45,087 nt of DNA, taken from the NCBI GenBank assembly GCA_025360065.1, contig JANYCX010000005.1:1-45087 (forward strand), read 5' to 3'. This stretch comes from Acetobacteraceae bacterium. Its GTDB lineage: Bacteria; Pseudomonadota; Alphaproteobacteria; Acetobacterales; Acetobacteraceae. Below the pieces are notes generated by a model, which had not been told where the DNA came from, did no database searches, and saw only the letters and a program-made list of their open reading frames with translations. Made by a program: the position numbers and the translations under genes. Shown here one piece after another: positions 16,083 through 24,959 of the stretch (the stretch's first letter is position 1; each line of letters begins with the position of its first letter).

Positions 16083-17621
16083 TCAGAAATTGAAATAGAG
16101 GAAGCTGGTCGGCTGCGGCAAATTGACCAAACCAACCGCAAGCAATGCGGCCGCTGCGAGTGCCCAGACGATCGAGCGACGAAAATTGAGCGAAATGATG
16201 GCCGGGCCGACGCTTGTCGGACGGGTAATACCCGACAGGGAGTGGCGCATGATTTCCTGGGTGTTGGGGAGCCCGACGGCGATGCCGCCCAGGACCGCGC
16301 ACCAGAGCCAAACCGAGATTGATGCGGGGAATAATAACGTGTCCGCAGCGCCGCCTGGATCGAAGGTCGCGCAGCCCAACCAGCCACCAGGTAGCGCGCA
16401 TCCATGCGCGCCCGCCATCCCGACCAGAATATGGCCAGCGCCGGCGAGTGTGTTGGAGCGGAAGAATACCAGGCCAACCACGACCGCAACGAAGGTCAAC
16501 AGCCACCCGGTGATGGCGCCAAGTGGATGCGGCAGACTTAGCCCGAGGCGCCTTTTCAATCCATGCCAGACATGGTTGATCACCAGATAGACGCCATGCA
16601 GCGCGCCCCATACGACGAAGGTCCATCCCGCGCCATGCCACAACCCACCGATCACCATGGTGGCAAACAGGTTTGCATAGCGCCGCGCCGGGCCGCGGCG
16701 ATTGCCGCCCAGGGCAACATAGAGGTATTCGCGCAGAAACCGTGACAATGTCATATGCCAGAGGCGCCAGAATTCGATGATGCTGGTGGCCTTATGAGGC
16801 GAATTGAAGTTCAGTGGAAGCGCGATACCGATCATCCACGACAACCCGATCGCCATGTCACAATAGCCTGAAAAATCGAAGTAGAGTTGCAACGTATATG
16901 CCAGTGCGCCGCCCCAGGCTTCGAACAGCAATGGGGCGCCACCGTGTTCGGCGCTGTCAAACAATGGTCCGACGAAAGGTGCCACGCCATCGGCCAGAAT
17001 GGCTTTCTTGAACAAGCCGATGGCGAAGATCACTACACCGCTGCTGAAATGATCGGCATTGAACCGATAGACTTGCGCATTCCGGAATTGCGGCATCATT
17101 TCGGCATGATGCAGGATCGGGCCGGCAATCAAATGCGGAAAATAGGTTACAAACAGCAAATAATGGATGAAGTTGCGCTCCTTGACCTCATCGCGGAACG
17201 TATCGACCAGATAGGCGATCTGGGTGAAGGTAAAGAACGAAATGCCGAGCGGCAGCACAACGGCCAGAACCGGCAGCGGGGCGTCGAGGGCGCGGTTGAT
17301 GTTGTCGATGAAAAAATTGGCGTATTTGAAATATCCCAGCAACCCGAGATTGGCGGTGATTGCCGCCGTCAGCAGACTGCGTCGCCAGACCCGCTGCAAC
17401 GAGGACGATAAATACGCCAGTCCGCGACTGGCGGCAAAGTTAAAAACAATCGAGCCGAGCAACAGCGGCAAATAGCGCGGGTCCCAAGCCATGTAGAAAA
17501 CGAGAGAGGCCAGGCCGAGCCACAAGGCGCCATAAATATTGCCGAGGCGAGAGACGAGGAAAAAGCCGAACAGGGTAATCGGCGCAAAAACGAGGATAAA
17601 CTGAAATGTATTAAACAGCAT
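16083..17621 (-). CDS. MBOAT-family O-acyltransferase (AlgI-like)
   Basis: A 512-residue polytopic inner-membrane protein of the membrane-bound O-acyltransferase family. The N terminus LFNTFQFILVFAPITL is typical of AlgI-like members. The conserved FWRLWHMTLSRFLREYLY (His289) and GLWHGAGWTFVVWGALHG (His329, the catalytic histidine) are intact. AlgI-type proteins pass acetyl groups across the membrane to a periplasmic SGNH partner, here the gene 7 nt downstream. Likely substrates are exopolysaccharide, cellulose or another envelope glycan. Confidence 0.93.
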   Translation of the reverse strand: MLFNTFQFILVFAPITLFGFFLVSRLGNIYGALWLGLASLVFYMAWDPRYLPLLLGSIVFNFAASRGLAYLSSSLQRVWRRSLLTAAITANLGLLGYFKYANFFIDNINRALDAPLPVLAVVLPLGISFFTFTQIAYLVDTFRDEVKERNFIHYLLFVTYFPHLIAGPILHHAEMMPQFRNAQVYRFNADHFSSGVVIFAIGLFKKAILADGVAPFVGPLFDSAEHGGAPLLFEAWGGALAYTLQLYFDFSGYCDMAIGLSWMIGIALPLNFNSPHKATSIIEFWRLWHMTLSRFLREYLYVALGGNRRGPARRYANLFATMVIGGLWHGAGWTFVVWGALHGVYLVINHVWHGLKRRLGLSLPHPLGAITGWLLTFVAVVVGLVFFRSNTLAGAGHILVGMAGAHGCALPGGWLGCATFDPGGAADTLLFPASISVWLWCAVLGGIAVGLPNTQEIMRHSLSGITRPTSVGPAIISLNFRRSIVWALAAAALLAVGLVNLPQPTSFLYFNF

Positions 17622-17742
17622 CAGAATCGACCTTCGATCTCTACCCGGCCGTCAAACGGTGGCCACACTGGTTGATTGCTGGCAAAACGCCGGGGTAGAA
17701 AAACAGTCGCTGTGCCCGCAGGGGAGGCGATCCGGGTGCCAA

Positions 17743-18000
17743 TCAAACAAGGGCCGGGTGACGCAAATACCAGAGCCGTTCATAGGCAGCGACCAGGCTA
17801 TCCAGGCTGCGGCGTCGATTGGCATCGGCAGCCATCGGGCGCTGGCGCAGCATGTTCTCCAAAACGTTCAACAATTGTTCGGCGACATCAAAATCGCCCT
17901 GATCGCAGGCGTGGTGGAACGCAATCAGGATCTTATCCGACAACCGTCGGCTATGCCGTGGCGGCATAGCAACCGATGGTTCACGGCTCATGTCGTCCAT
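17743..18000 (-). CDS. small protein of unknown function
   Basis: An 85-residue predicted helical cytoplasmic protein (FHHACDQGDFDVAEQLLNVL, DANRRRSLDSLVAAYERLW), reminiscent of a single helical-hairpin repeat. ATG 18000 is chosen; a GTG at 18009 would add three residues. It lies 60 nt after the SCO1 gene and 121 nt before the MBOAT gene. I do not recognise a family. The amphipathic helices and ordinary codon use support a real gene. Confidence 0.6.
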   Translation of the reverse strand: MDDMSREPSVAMPPRHSRRLSDKILIAFHHACDQGDFDVAEQLLNVLENMLRQRPMAADANRRRSLDSLVAAYERLWYLRHPALV

Positions 18001-18060
18001 TACGCTCACTCAGACCCCGTCCCAATTAATTCTTCGTCACGCGTCTTCATACCGAGATAT

Positions 18061-18681
18061 TCAACTTCCTGCTAGTCTTGTTCGCAAGGCCGCCGTCAAA
18101 TCTTGCGCCGTGCTCCCTGGGCGATACAATCCTCGTAATTTGCCGTCAGGCCCCATGAGATAAATGAACGAGGAGTGGTCCATCAAATATTGGGTGGTAT
18201 CCTTGCGTTCGGCCTTGGCATAGTAAACCCGATAGGCGCGGGCGACGGCGGCGATCTCGGCCACACTGCCGGTCAGGCCAATCAAACGGTCATCGAAAAG
18301 TTTGACATAGCTGCCGATCAGCTCCTTGCTATCGCGTTCCGGGTCGATGGTGATGAAAACCGGCACGATTTTCGCGGCATCCGAGCCAAGCCCGTCAAGT
18401 GCCGAGGCAATGACCTGCAATTCTGTTGGGCAAACATCCGGGCAGAACGTGTAGCCGAAATATACCAGCATCCATTTGCCGCGAAAATCAGTGTCGCTGA
18501 CCGATTTGCCGGCGCTGTCGACCAACTTGAACGGCCCGCCTACCGATACGCCCGCCGTCACCCCAAGCGCGTCACTATCGAGGCCTAAACGCTTGGCACC
18601 CGAACTGGCGAACCACCAGCCGCCCCACAGCGCCAATACCACGACAATCAGCCCATAAGCCGCAAGCCTCACCCGACGCAT
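18061..18681 (-). CDS. SCO1/SenC-family copper chaperone
   Basis: A 206-residue thioredoxin-fold protein anchored by one N-terminal helix (about 7-24) and exposed to the periplasm. The copper ligands are intact: CPDVC (Cys80, Cys84) and His169 in LMDHSSFIYLMGPDG. SCO proteins deliver copper to, or reduce, the CuA site of cytochrome c oxidase. No oxidase genes are nearby; it lies between nrdB (58-nt gap) and a small unknown gene. Confidence 0.92.
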   Translation of the reverse strand: MRRVRLAAYGLIVVVLALWGGWWFASSGAKRLGLDSDALGVTAGVSVGGPFKLVDSAGKSVSDTDFRGKWMLVYFGYTFCPDVCPTELQVIASALDGLGSDAAKIVPVFITIDPERDSKELIGSYVKLFDDRLIGLTGSVAEIAAVARAYRVYYAKAERKDTTQYLMDHSSFIYLMGPDGKLRGLYRPGSTAQDLTAALRTRLAGS

Positions 18682-18739
18682 GCCGCAACCCTCGTCAAAT
18701 TTAAGACGCGGGATGTATCATGCACCGTGCCAGACCGCA

Positions 18740-19798
18740 TCATCGCGGGGCGAACGCGTTGCCGTCCGCGGTAGCCATTGCGGCGGTCACATCGCCAAAC
18801 GCTTCCTCCCAACTGCCGATTGTCGATGCCTTGCTGTATTCGGTGGATCGATTTTCAAAGAAATTTGCGTGCTCGACCGCATTGAGCATTTCATCGAGCC
18901 ACGGCAGCGGGTTCTTCTCGACATGGTAAAGCTCGTCGAGGCCAAGCTGGGTCAGCCGGCGATCGGCGATGTAGCGGATATATTGCTTCACCTCGGCACC
19001 AGTCAGGCCCTGAATGTCACCCAGCTCAAACGCGAGGTCGATGAACGCGTCTTCGTGATCTACGATGGTCGCGCAGCACAGATAAAGCTCACGGCGCAGC
19101 TCCTCGGTCCAGATTTCCGGATTTTCCTGCACGAAGGTGCGAAATAGCTGGATCACCGAAATGCAATGCAGCGACTCGTCGCGCACCGACCAGGAAATGA
19201 TCTGCCCCATGCCCTTCATTTTGCCGTAGCGCGGGAAGTTCAGCAGGATGGCGAAGCTTGCGAAAAGTTGCAGCCCTTCGGTAAACGCTCCGAACGCCGC
19301 CAAAGTTTTGGCGATTTCATGTTTGTTATCAACGGTGAAGCCCTGCATATAGTCGAACTTGTCCTTCATCTCCTTGTATTTGAGGAAGGCGGTATATTCG
19401 ATCTCCGGCATGCCAACCGTATCGAGCAAATGGCTATAGGCGGCGATGTGGATGGTCTCGGTGTTGGAAAACGCCGACAGCATCATCAGCACTTCGGTGG
19501 GCTTAAACACCTGGCTGTAATGCTTCATGTAGCAGTTATTCACCTCGACATCGGCCTGGGTGAAGAAGCGGAAAATCTGGGTGAGCAAATTATGCTCCGA
19601 CGGCGTCAGATTGCGATGCCAGTCTTTGACGTCATCGGCCAGCGGCACTTCTTCCGGCAACCAGTGGACGCGCTGCTGCATCAGCCAGGCTTCATAGGCC
19701 CACGGATAGCGGAACGGCTTGTAAACCGGGTTGGCGGTCAACAGGTCGAACTTGACCGGGGTTTCGTCTTGGCTGGGGGGAGTGGCGCTGGCGTTCAT
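18740..19798 (-). CDS. nrdB: class Ia ribonucleotide reductase, beta subunit
   Basis: A 352-residue ferritin-like radical subunit. The diiron and radical residues align with the E. coli protein: Asp83, Glu114, His117 and the radical tyrosine Tyr121 (SNTETIHIAAYSHL), with a second ligand set downstream (ESLHCISVIQLF, EDAFIDLAFELG). It gives NrdA the tyrosyl radical that drives NDP reduction, and works only aerobically. No N-terminal ATP-cone is present. It follows nrdA by 78 nt; an AT-rich palindrome in that gap could attenuate transcription. Confidence 0.96.
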   Translation of the reverse strand: MNASATPPSQDETPVKFDLLTANPVYKPFRYPWAYEAWLMQQRVHWLPEEVPLADDVKDWHRNLTPSEHNLLTQIFRFFTQADVEVNNCYMKHYSQVFKPTEVLMMLSAFSNTETIHIAAYSHLLDTVGMPEIEYTAFLKYKEMKDKFDYMQGFTVDNKHEIAKTLAAFGAFTEGLQLFASFAILLNFPRYGKMKGMGQIISWSVRDESLHCISVIQLFRTFVQENPEIWTEELRRELYLCCATIVDHEDAFIDLAFELGDIQGLTGAEVKQYIRYIADRRLTQLGLDELYHVEKNPLPWLDEMLNAVEHANFFENRSTEYSKASTIGSWEEAFGDVTAAMATADGNAFAPR

Positions 19799-19843
19799 TC
19801 GGGGGCCTGGGGTAAGATGTAAGCTGAAGTTAAAGGCAAGCGT

Positions 19844-19872
19844 GTTCTTTTTGTGAACAAAGAAGACCTTAC
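19844..19872. repeat. AT-rich palindromic repeat, nrdA-nrdB gap
   Basis: An imperfect palindrome centred on TTCTTTTTGTGAACAAAGAA and ending in AAAGAAGACCTTAC (19859-19872). The last 14 bases recur exactly at 39813-39826, next to the serB stop. The outer bases AGGCA/TGCCT can extend the stem. It may be a terminator or attenuator between nrdA and nrdB, or one copy of a dispersed repeat. Confidence 0.6.
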
Positions 19873-19876
19873 GTGC

Positions 19877-21730
19877 CTACTGGCAAGCCAAACACTCCTC
19901 ATAATCCGTGCTCACCGCCCGCGCTACCAGCGGCAATTGCCCCTGATCATTGGCGACCGGAATCCCGGTAAACTCATCCGGCCGCACCACCTTTTCAGAA
20001 ACCGAATCGGCCCGCGCAATCGACAGGCTGCGGCAATAATACAGCGACTTCACCCCACGCTTCCACGCCATCATGTGGATCTGGTGCAAATCGCGCTTAT
20101 GCACATTGGCGGGCAGGAACAAATTGACCGACTGGCCCTGGCAGATGAACGGCGTGCGGTCGGCGGCGTGTTCGATCACCCAGCGCTGATCCAGTTCAAA
20201 CGCGGTGCGATAGACCGCCTTGTCCTGGTCATCGAGGAAATCGAGATGCTGGACGCTGCCCTTGTTGAGGGTGATCGACGACCACACCTCGTCATTATCC
20301 TGGCCCTTGAGTGCGAGTAATTTCTGCAAATGCCGGTTGCGCACCGAAAAACTGCCAGACAGGGTCTTTTGCAAAAATACGTTGGCCGCGATCGGTTCAA
20401 TACCGGGCGAGGCATTGCCCGCGATGATCGAAATCGAGGCGGTCGGCGCGATTGCCATCTTATGGCTGAACCGTTCATGGACGCCGTATTCAGCAGCGTC
20501 CGGGCAGGCGCCGCGTTCATCGGCCAGCAGGCGGCTGGCATGATCGGCGCCGGCGCGGATATGGGCGAACATTCGCTTGTTCCAGACTTTCGCGATCACC
20601 GATTCCCACGGCACGTTCTGCGATTGCAGGAAGGAATGGAACCCCATCACCCCCAAGCCCACCGAGCGTTCACGCGCGGCGGAATACTGCGCCTTTTCCA
20701 TCCCAGGCGGCGAGCGGTCGATGAAATCCTGCAAGACATTGTCGAGGAAGCGCATCACGTCTTCGATGAACAGCGGATGATCCTTCCACTCGAACCACTG
20801 CTCAAGGTTGAGCGACGACAGGCAGCACACCGCAGTGCGTTGCTGGCCGTGCTGATCAATCCCAGTCGGCAGCATGATTTCGCTGCAAAGATTGGACGTT
20901 TTAACTTCCAATCCGGCCAGCTTGTGGTGCTCGGGTCGTGCGTTGTTCACATGGTCGGAGAAGATCAGATACGGCTCGCCGGTTTCAATCCGCGCCATCA
21001 GAATGCGGATCCACATCGCGCGGGCATTGATCTTGCGCACCACCGCGCCGTCCTTGGGCGAGGTCAGCGCCCATTCCTCATCGGCTTCGACCGCGCGCAT
21101 GAACGCGTCCGGCACCAGAATGCCGTGATGCAAATTGAGCGCCTTGCGGTTGGGATCGCCACCGGTCGGGCGACGGATTTCAACGAATTCCTCGATTTCC
21201 GGATGCGACAGCGGCAGATAAACCGCCGCCGAGCCGCGTCGCAAACTGCCCTGGCTGATGGCGAGCGTCAGGCTGTCCATCACCCGGATGAACGGGATGA
21301 CGCCGGATGTCTTGCCATTCAGCCCGACTTTTTCGCCGATTGACCGCAGATTGCCCCAATAGCTGCCAATCCCACCGCCCTTGGACGCAAGCCAAACATT
21401 CTCGTTCCACAGCCCGACAATGCCGTCGAGGCTGTCGCTGGCTTCGTTCAAGAAACAGGAAATTGGCAGACCGCGCGTGGTGCCGCCATTGGACAGCACC
21501 GGGGTCGCAGGCATGAACCACATCTTGGACATGTAGTCGTAGATGCGCTGGGCGTGGGCGGCGTCCTCGCCATAAAAACTCGACACCCGGGCGAACAGAT
21601 CCTGGTAGCTTTCGCCGGGCAGCAGATAGCGGTCGTCCAAGGTGGCGCGGCCAAAATCGGTGATCAACGCATCCCGGCTCCGGTCGACCCGAACCTCGTA
21701 GTGTCCCTGCATCTGCACAACATCAAGCAC
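19877..21730 (-). CDS. nrdA: class Ia ribonucleotide reductase, alpha subunit (short, no ATP-cone)
   Basis: A 617-residue catalytic subunit reducing NDPs to dNDPs. Active-site residues are intact: Cys92 (LPISCFLNEASDS) and Cys302 or Cys303 for the disulfide, Asn280-Cys282-Glu284 (SNLCSE) with the thiyl-radical cysteine, the Tyr-Tyr of KSLYYCRS for radical transfer, and a C-terminal CLAC pair (613-616). It is about 140 residues shorter than the E. coli enzyme because the N-terminal ATP-cone is missing. GTG 21730 is chosen for AGGAGG 8 nt upstream; an open frame continues to TTG 21763. NrdR-like boxes lie about 100-140 nt upstream. Confidence 0.95.
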   Translation of the reverse strand: MLDVVQMQGHYEVRVDRSRDALITDFGRATLDDRYLLPGESYQDLFARVSSFYGEDAAHAQRIYDYMSKMWFMPATPVLSNGGTTRGLPISCFLNEASDSLDGIVGLWNENVWLASKGGGIGSYWGNLRSIGEKVGLNGKTSGVIPFIRVMDSLTLAISQGSLRRGSAAVYLPLSHPEIEEFVEIRRPTGGDPNRKALNLHHGILVPDAFMRAVEADEEWALTSPKDGAVVRKINARAMWIRILMARIETGEPYLIFSDHVNNARPEHHKLAGLEVKTSNLCSEIMLPTGIDQHGQQRTAVCCLSSLNLEQWFEWKDHPLFIEDVMRFLDNVLQDFIDRSPPGMEKAQYSAARERSVGLGVMGFHSFLQSQNVPWESVIAKVWNKRMFAHIRAGADHASRLLADERGACPDAAEYGVHERFSHKMAIAPTASISIIAGNASPGIEPIAANVFLQKTLSGSFSVRNRHLQKLLALKGQDNDEVWSSITLNKGSVQHLDFLDDQDKAVYRTAFELDQRWVIEHAADRTPFICQGQSVNLFLPANVHKRDLHQIHMMAWKRGVKSLYYCRSLSIARADSVSEKVVRPDEFTGIPVANDQGQLPLVARAVSTDYEECLACQ

Positions 21731-21826
21731 CGCCAAATCCTCCTGCGCGCAGTCACGGCACAATCACCCGACCCGCTCGTCTCGTTCCCTATCCTGCCCA
21801 ACGGGTTGCGCACGTCAATTCAAATT

Positions 21827-21842
21827 TTACTAGATATGGCGC
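21827..21842. promoter_or_regulatory. putative NrdR box (proximal)
   Basis: The 16-mer TTACTAGATATGGCGC fits the core of the NrdR consensus acaCwAtATaTwGtgt (C, A, A, T, T, G at conserved positions). It lies 97 nt upstream of the nrdA start and exactly 31 bp from the second box. NrdR represses ribonucleotide reductase genes when dATP is high. The repressor gene is not in the window. Confidence 0.65.
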
Positions 21843-21857
21843 ATCCATGCGTCATTC

Positions 21858-21873
21858 ACACTAGATAGGGTAG
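21858..21873. promoter_or_regulatory. putative NrdR box (distal)
   Basis: ACACTAGATAGGGTAG shares ACTAGATA with the proximal box and carries the ACACTA half-site of the consensus exactly. The start-to-start distance of 31 bp is about three helical turns, the spacing reported for tandem NrdR boxes. Confidence 0.65.
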
Positions 21874-22042
21874 TCAAGGTCCATTCCGGACATGGCTGGC
21901 GAGAACGAAATGGCAACTTAGCGCAATCGTCGACCGCGACCAATGGGGCAAAGTGAGTTGTCCCCAGGATTCACACTTTCAACAGGGCGAATCATCCGGC
22001 GTGACTCGCGCCGGTCCTTCCCGAGCGGCAGGGCCGCAGGCG

Positions 22043-23062
22043 CTACTTCAAGGGGGAACCCCACGACGCCATGAACCCGAGCAGGGAGTCGCCCTCCAGC
22101 TTGGGGCCGCTGGTGTGCAGATGGCAGGCTGCATAGCCGCCGCCTGCAAGCTCTATCCGGGGTGGCGCCGCTTCGGCGCAGACCTCCATCACGAACGGGC
22201 AGCGGGTTCTGAAGCGACAGCCGCTCGGCGGGTTCAGCGGGCTGGGCAGATCGCCGCCAAGAATGATCCGCCGCGCCTCGCGGTTGCGTTTCGGATCGGG
22301 GAATGGCACCGCCGAGATCAGCGCCGCACTATAGGGATGGCGGGGCGCGTCGTAGACCCTGGCACTGGGGCCGGTTTCCACGATCTCGCCGAGATACATC
22401 ACCGCGACACGCGGGCTCATGAGCCGAACCACTGACAGATCATGCGCCACCAGCAGGAAGGCGGTCCCCGATCCCTCCTGAATTTTCCGCAGCAAATTCA
22501 TGATCTGACTTTGCGTCGATACGTCGAGCGCGCTGACCGGCTCATCCAGCACAATCAGCTCCGGATGCAGCATCATCGCCCGGGCGATGGCTATGCGCTG
22601 GCGTTGCCCGCCGGAGAATTCATGTGGATAGCGGGCGGCGTAGCCGGCATGTAACCCCACAGACTCGAGCATCCGTGCAACCCGGTCCTGACGTTCCGCC
22701 TTGGGCATGTTGGCGTGGATGACCAAGGGTTCGGACAGTAATTGTTCGATTGTCATCGACGGGTTCAACGACGAATACGGGTCCTGAAACACCATCTGCA
22801 TGCGCTTGCGCATGGCGCGAAGCTCGGAACGACCGGCGGTGCTGACATTGGTGTCCCCCAGCCGAATTTCGCCGGATGCCGGTTCGATCAATCGCAGGAT
22901 CGCCAGGCCCGCGGTGGACTTGCCACTCCCGGACTCGCCCACCAGCCCGAGCGTTTCCCCAGCCGCGATTTCCAACGAGACATCCCTGGCTGCGTGCAGC
23001 TTCTTGCCGCCAACGTCATAGACGACGTTGAGGTTCCTGACCGAAAGACACGGTGTCATCAT
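22043..23062 (-). CDS. ABC importer ATPase, DppF/OppF type (system 2)
   Basis: A 339-residue ATPase with Walker [10 protein letters not shown]-loop MVFQDPYSSLNPSM, signature SGGQRQRIAIARAM, Walker B LIVLDEP and switch VAHD. The C-terminal oligopeptide-type domain has the four-cysteine pattern GCRFRTRCPFVMEVC...ACHL seen across DppD/OppD/DppF proteins and reported to hold an iron-sulfur cluster in some. Its start overlaps the stop of the DppD-type gene (ATGA). It pairs with that subunit to energise the system 2 permeases. It is the last gene of the transporter array. Confidence 0.93.
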   Translation of the reverse strand: MMTPCLSVRNLNVVYDVGGKKLHAARDVSLEIAAGETLGLVGESGSGKSTAGLAILRLIEPASGEIRLGDTNVSTAGRSELRAMRKRMQMVFQDPYSSLNPSMTIEQLLSEPLVIHANMPKAERQDRVARMLESVGLHAGYAARYPHEFSGGQRQRIAIARAMMLHPELIVLDEPVSALDVSTQSQIMNLLRKIQEGSGTAFLLVAHDLSVVRLMSPRVAVMYLGEIVETGPSARVYDAPRHPYSAALISAVPFPDPKRNREARRIILGGDLPSPLNPPSGCRFRTRCPFVMEVCAEAAPPRIELAGGGYAACHLHTSGPKLEGDSLLGFMASWGSPLK

Positions 23063-24075
23063 GCCACCACCATCTCACGCAGCGTCAACCGCAGCGACGC
23101 TGCCAGCGCACATCGCACCAGGCCATGATCGTCAGCGGACAGGGGCACGGGGGTCGTTGTGCACGGGCCGTCCTGGCGATAGGTGCAGCGCGGATTAAAG
23201 CGACATCCGGCCGGCCAATCATGCGCCTGGGCGACCGTGCCAGGGATGGAAATCGGATCGACGCCCTTGGCCAGCGCCACTTGCGGCATCGCGCCGAGCA
23301 GCCCGGCGGTGTACGGGTGCCGGGGCGAGGCGAATAATTCATCGACCGGCGCTGCCTCCACCACCTGGGCCCCGTACATCACCACCACACTGCGCGCGAT
23401 TTCGGCCACCACGCCCAGATCATGGGTGATGAACAGGACCGACATCCCGGACTCCCGCTGCACTTCTTTCAACAGATCCAGAATGCGCGCCTGGATTGTG
23501 ACATCGAGTGCCGTGGTCGGCTCGTCGGCGATCAGTAATTTCGGGTCACAGGCAATCGACATCGCGATCATCACCCGTTGGCGCATGCCGCCGGAAAACT
23601 GGTGTGGATAGTCATGCGCGCGCGACGCGGCAGACGCGATATGCACCCGATCCAGCATCTGCACCGCACGTTGCCACGCATCCGCGCGCGACGCCCCGCG
23701 GTGCCGGCGCACAACCTCGGCGATCTGCTCGCCAACCGTATAGGCCGGATTCAGGCTCGACATCGGTTCCTGAAAGATGAACCCGATATCATTGCCGCGA
23801 ATCCGATTGAGCTGCCGGTTGCCCATGCCGACCAACTCCTGGCCGTCGAACCTCACGCTGCCGGATGCGATCCGCCCACCCTTGGCCTGCACCAAGCCAA
23901 CAGCGGCCTGGGTGGTAACGCTTTTGCCAGAGCCGGATTCGCCGACGATGCACACGATGTCGTTGCGTCCGACACTGACCGACACGCGATCGACAACCGT
24001 CAGCCAGCCATGCGCTGACGGGTACTGCACAGTTAGATCGCGGATCTCCAACAATTTGTCCTGTTGATCGGCCAT
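23059..24075 (-). CDS. ABC importer ATPase, DppD/OppD type (system 2)
   Basis: A 338-residue ATPase with Walker [14 protein letters not shown]-loop [19 protein letters not shown], signature [21 protein letters not shown], Walker B LLIADEP, switch [10 protein letters not shown] and a C-terminal four-cysteine [16 protein letters not shown]...RCAL. The [12 protein letters not shown] variant is typical of the DppD branch. It starts 2 nt after the permease C stop and overlaps the DppF-type gene by 4 nt. Confidence 0.93.
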   Translation of the reverse strand: MADQQDKLLEIRDLTVQYPSAHGWLTVVDRVSVSVGRNDIVCIVGESGSGKSVTTQAAVGLVQAKGGRIASGSVRFDGQELVGMGNRQLNRIRGNDIGFIFQEPMSSLNPAYTVGEQIAEVVRRHRGASRADAWQRAVQMLDRVHIASAASRAHDYPHQFSGGMRQRVMIAMSIACDPKLLIADEPTTALDVTIQARILDLLKEVQRESGMSVLFITHDLGVVAEIARSVVVMYGAQVVEAAPVDELFASPRHPYTAGLLGAMPQVALAKGVDPISIPGTVAQAHDWPAGCRFNPRCTYRQDGPCTTTPVPLSADDHGLVRCALAASLRLTLREMVVA

Positions 24076-24077
24076 GC

Positions 24078-24959
24078 TCAGTCTCCCGCCCGGCGCATCC
24101 GCCCGACGGAATCGCGAATGCCGTCACCGATCAAATTGAAACACAGCACCGTGACGGAAATCACCAAGCCGGCGGCGATGGTGGGCGTCGGCGACTGCGC
24201 CATATAGGGGAAAGCGTTGCCGAGCATCGCGCCCCAGCTCGCTTCGGGGGGTTGGACGCCAAGGCCAAGGAAGCTGAGGCCCGCCTCGGCGAGCAAGGCC
24301 TGGCCCATCAGCACGGTCGCCTGCACAACCAGCGGTCCGGTGACATTGGGCAATATGTGCAGTCCGATAATGCGGGCATCGCTGCATCCCAATGCGCGGG
24401 CCGCCCGCACGTAAACTTCCTCACGCACGCTCAGCGTGCTGCCCCGCACCACCCGCATGATACGCGGCGCATAGACCAACCCGATCGCCGTCATGGCGTT
24501 GTTCAGGCTCGGCCCGATCAGCCCGACGATCACCACAGCAAGGATCAGCGCCGGAAAGCTCATCAGCGCGTCATTGACCCGGGAAATCACGGTATCGACC
24601 CAGCCGCCAACATAGCCGGCGATCAATCCCAGCGGCAGGCCAATAACCAGCGCGATGGCGACAGCCTGGACGCTGGCAACCAGCGACAGGCGCGAGGCAT
24701 ACATCAGCCGGCTCAGAACATCGCGACCGAGATCATCAGACCCCAGCAGATAGACGGCGTTGGGCGCCTTCATAATATTGCGCAGCGATGACCGCGCTGG
24801 ATCATGCGGGGCGATATAAGGTGCGAAGATCGCGATCATTACAATCACAAACAGGATGATGGTGGAAACCAGCGCGGTTCGGTTCCGACAATAGCGTTGC
24901 AGGAAGCTGCTGGCCGGCGGCAGCGCGACTGCCGCAATTGGATTGGTCGTAGCGCTCAT
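24078..24959 (-). CDS. ABC importer permease, DppC type (system 2)
   Basis: A 293-residue inner-membrane permease. It has the OppC N-terminal segment (RNRTALVSTIILFVIVMIAIFAPYIAPHDP), the LLGSDDLGRDVLSRLMYASR signature, and the EAA loop (YVRAARALGCSDARIIGLHILPN) that contacts the ATPases. About six membrane helices. It overlaps the DppB-type gene by ATGA, so the two permeases are translationally linked. Confidence 0.93.
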   Translation of the reverse strand: MSATTNPIAAVALPPASSFLQRYCRNRTALVSTIILFVIVMIAIFAPYIAPHDPARSSLRNIMKAPNAVYLLGSDDLGRDVLSRLMYASRLSLVASVQAVAIALVIGLPLGLIAGYVGGWVDTVISRVNDALMSFPALILAVVIVGLIGPSLNNAMTAIGLVYAPRIMRVVRGSTLSVREEVYVRAARALGCSDARIIGLHILPNVTGPLVVQATVLMGQALLAEAGLSFLGLGVQPPEASWGAMLGNAFPYMAQSPTPTIAAGLVISVTVLCFNLIGDGIRDSVGRMRRAGD

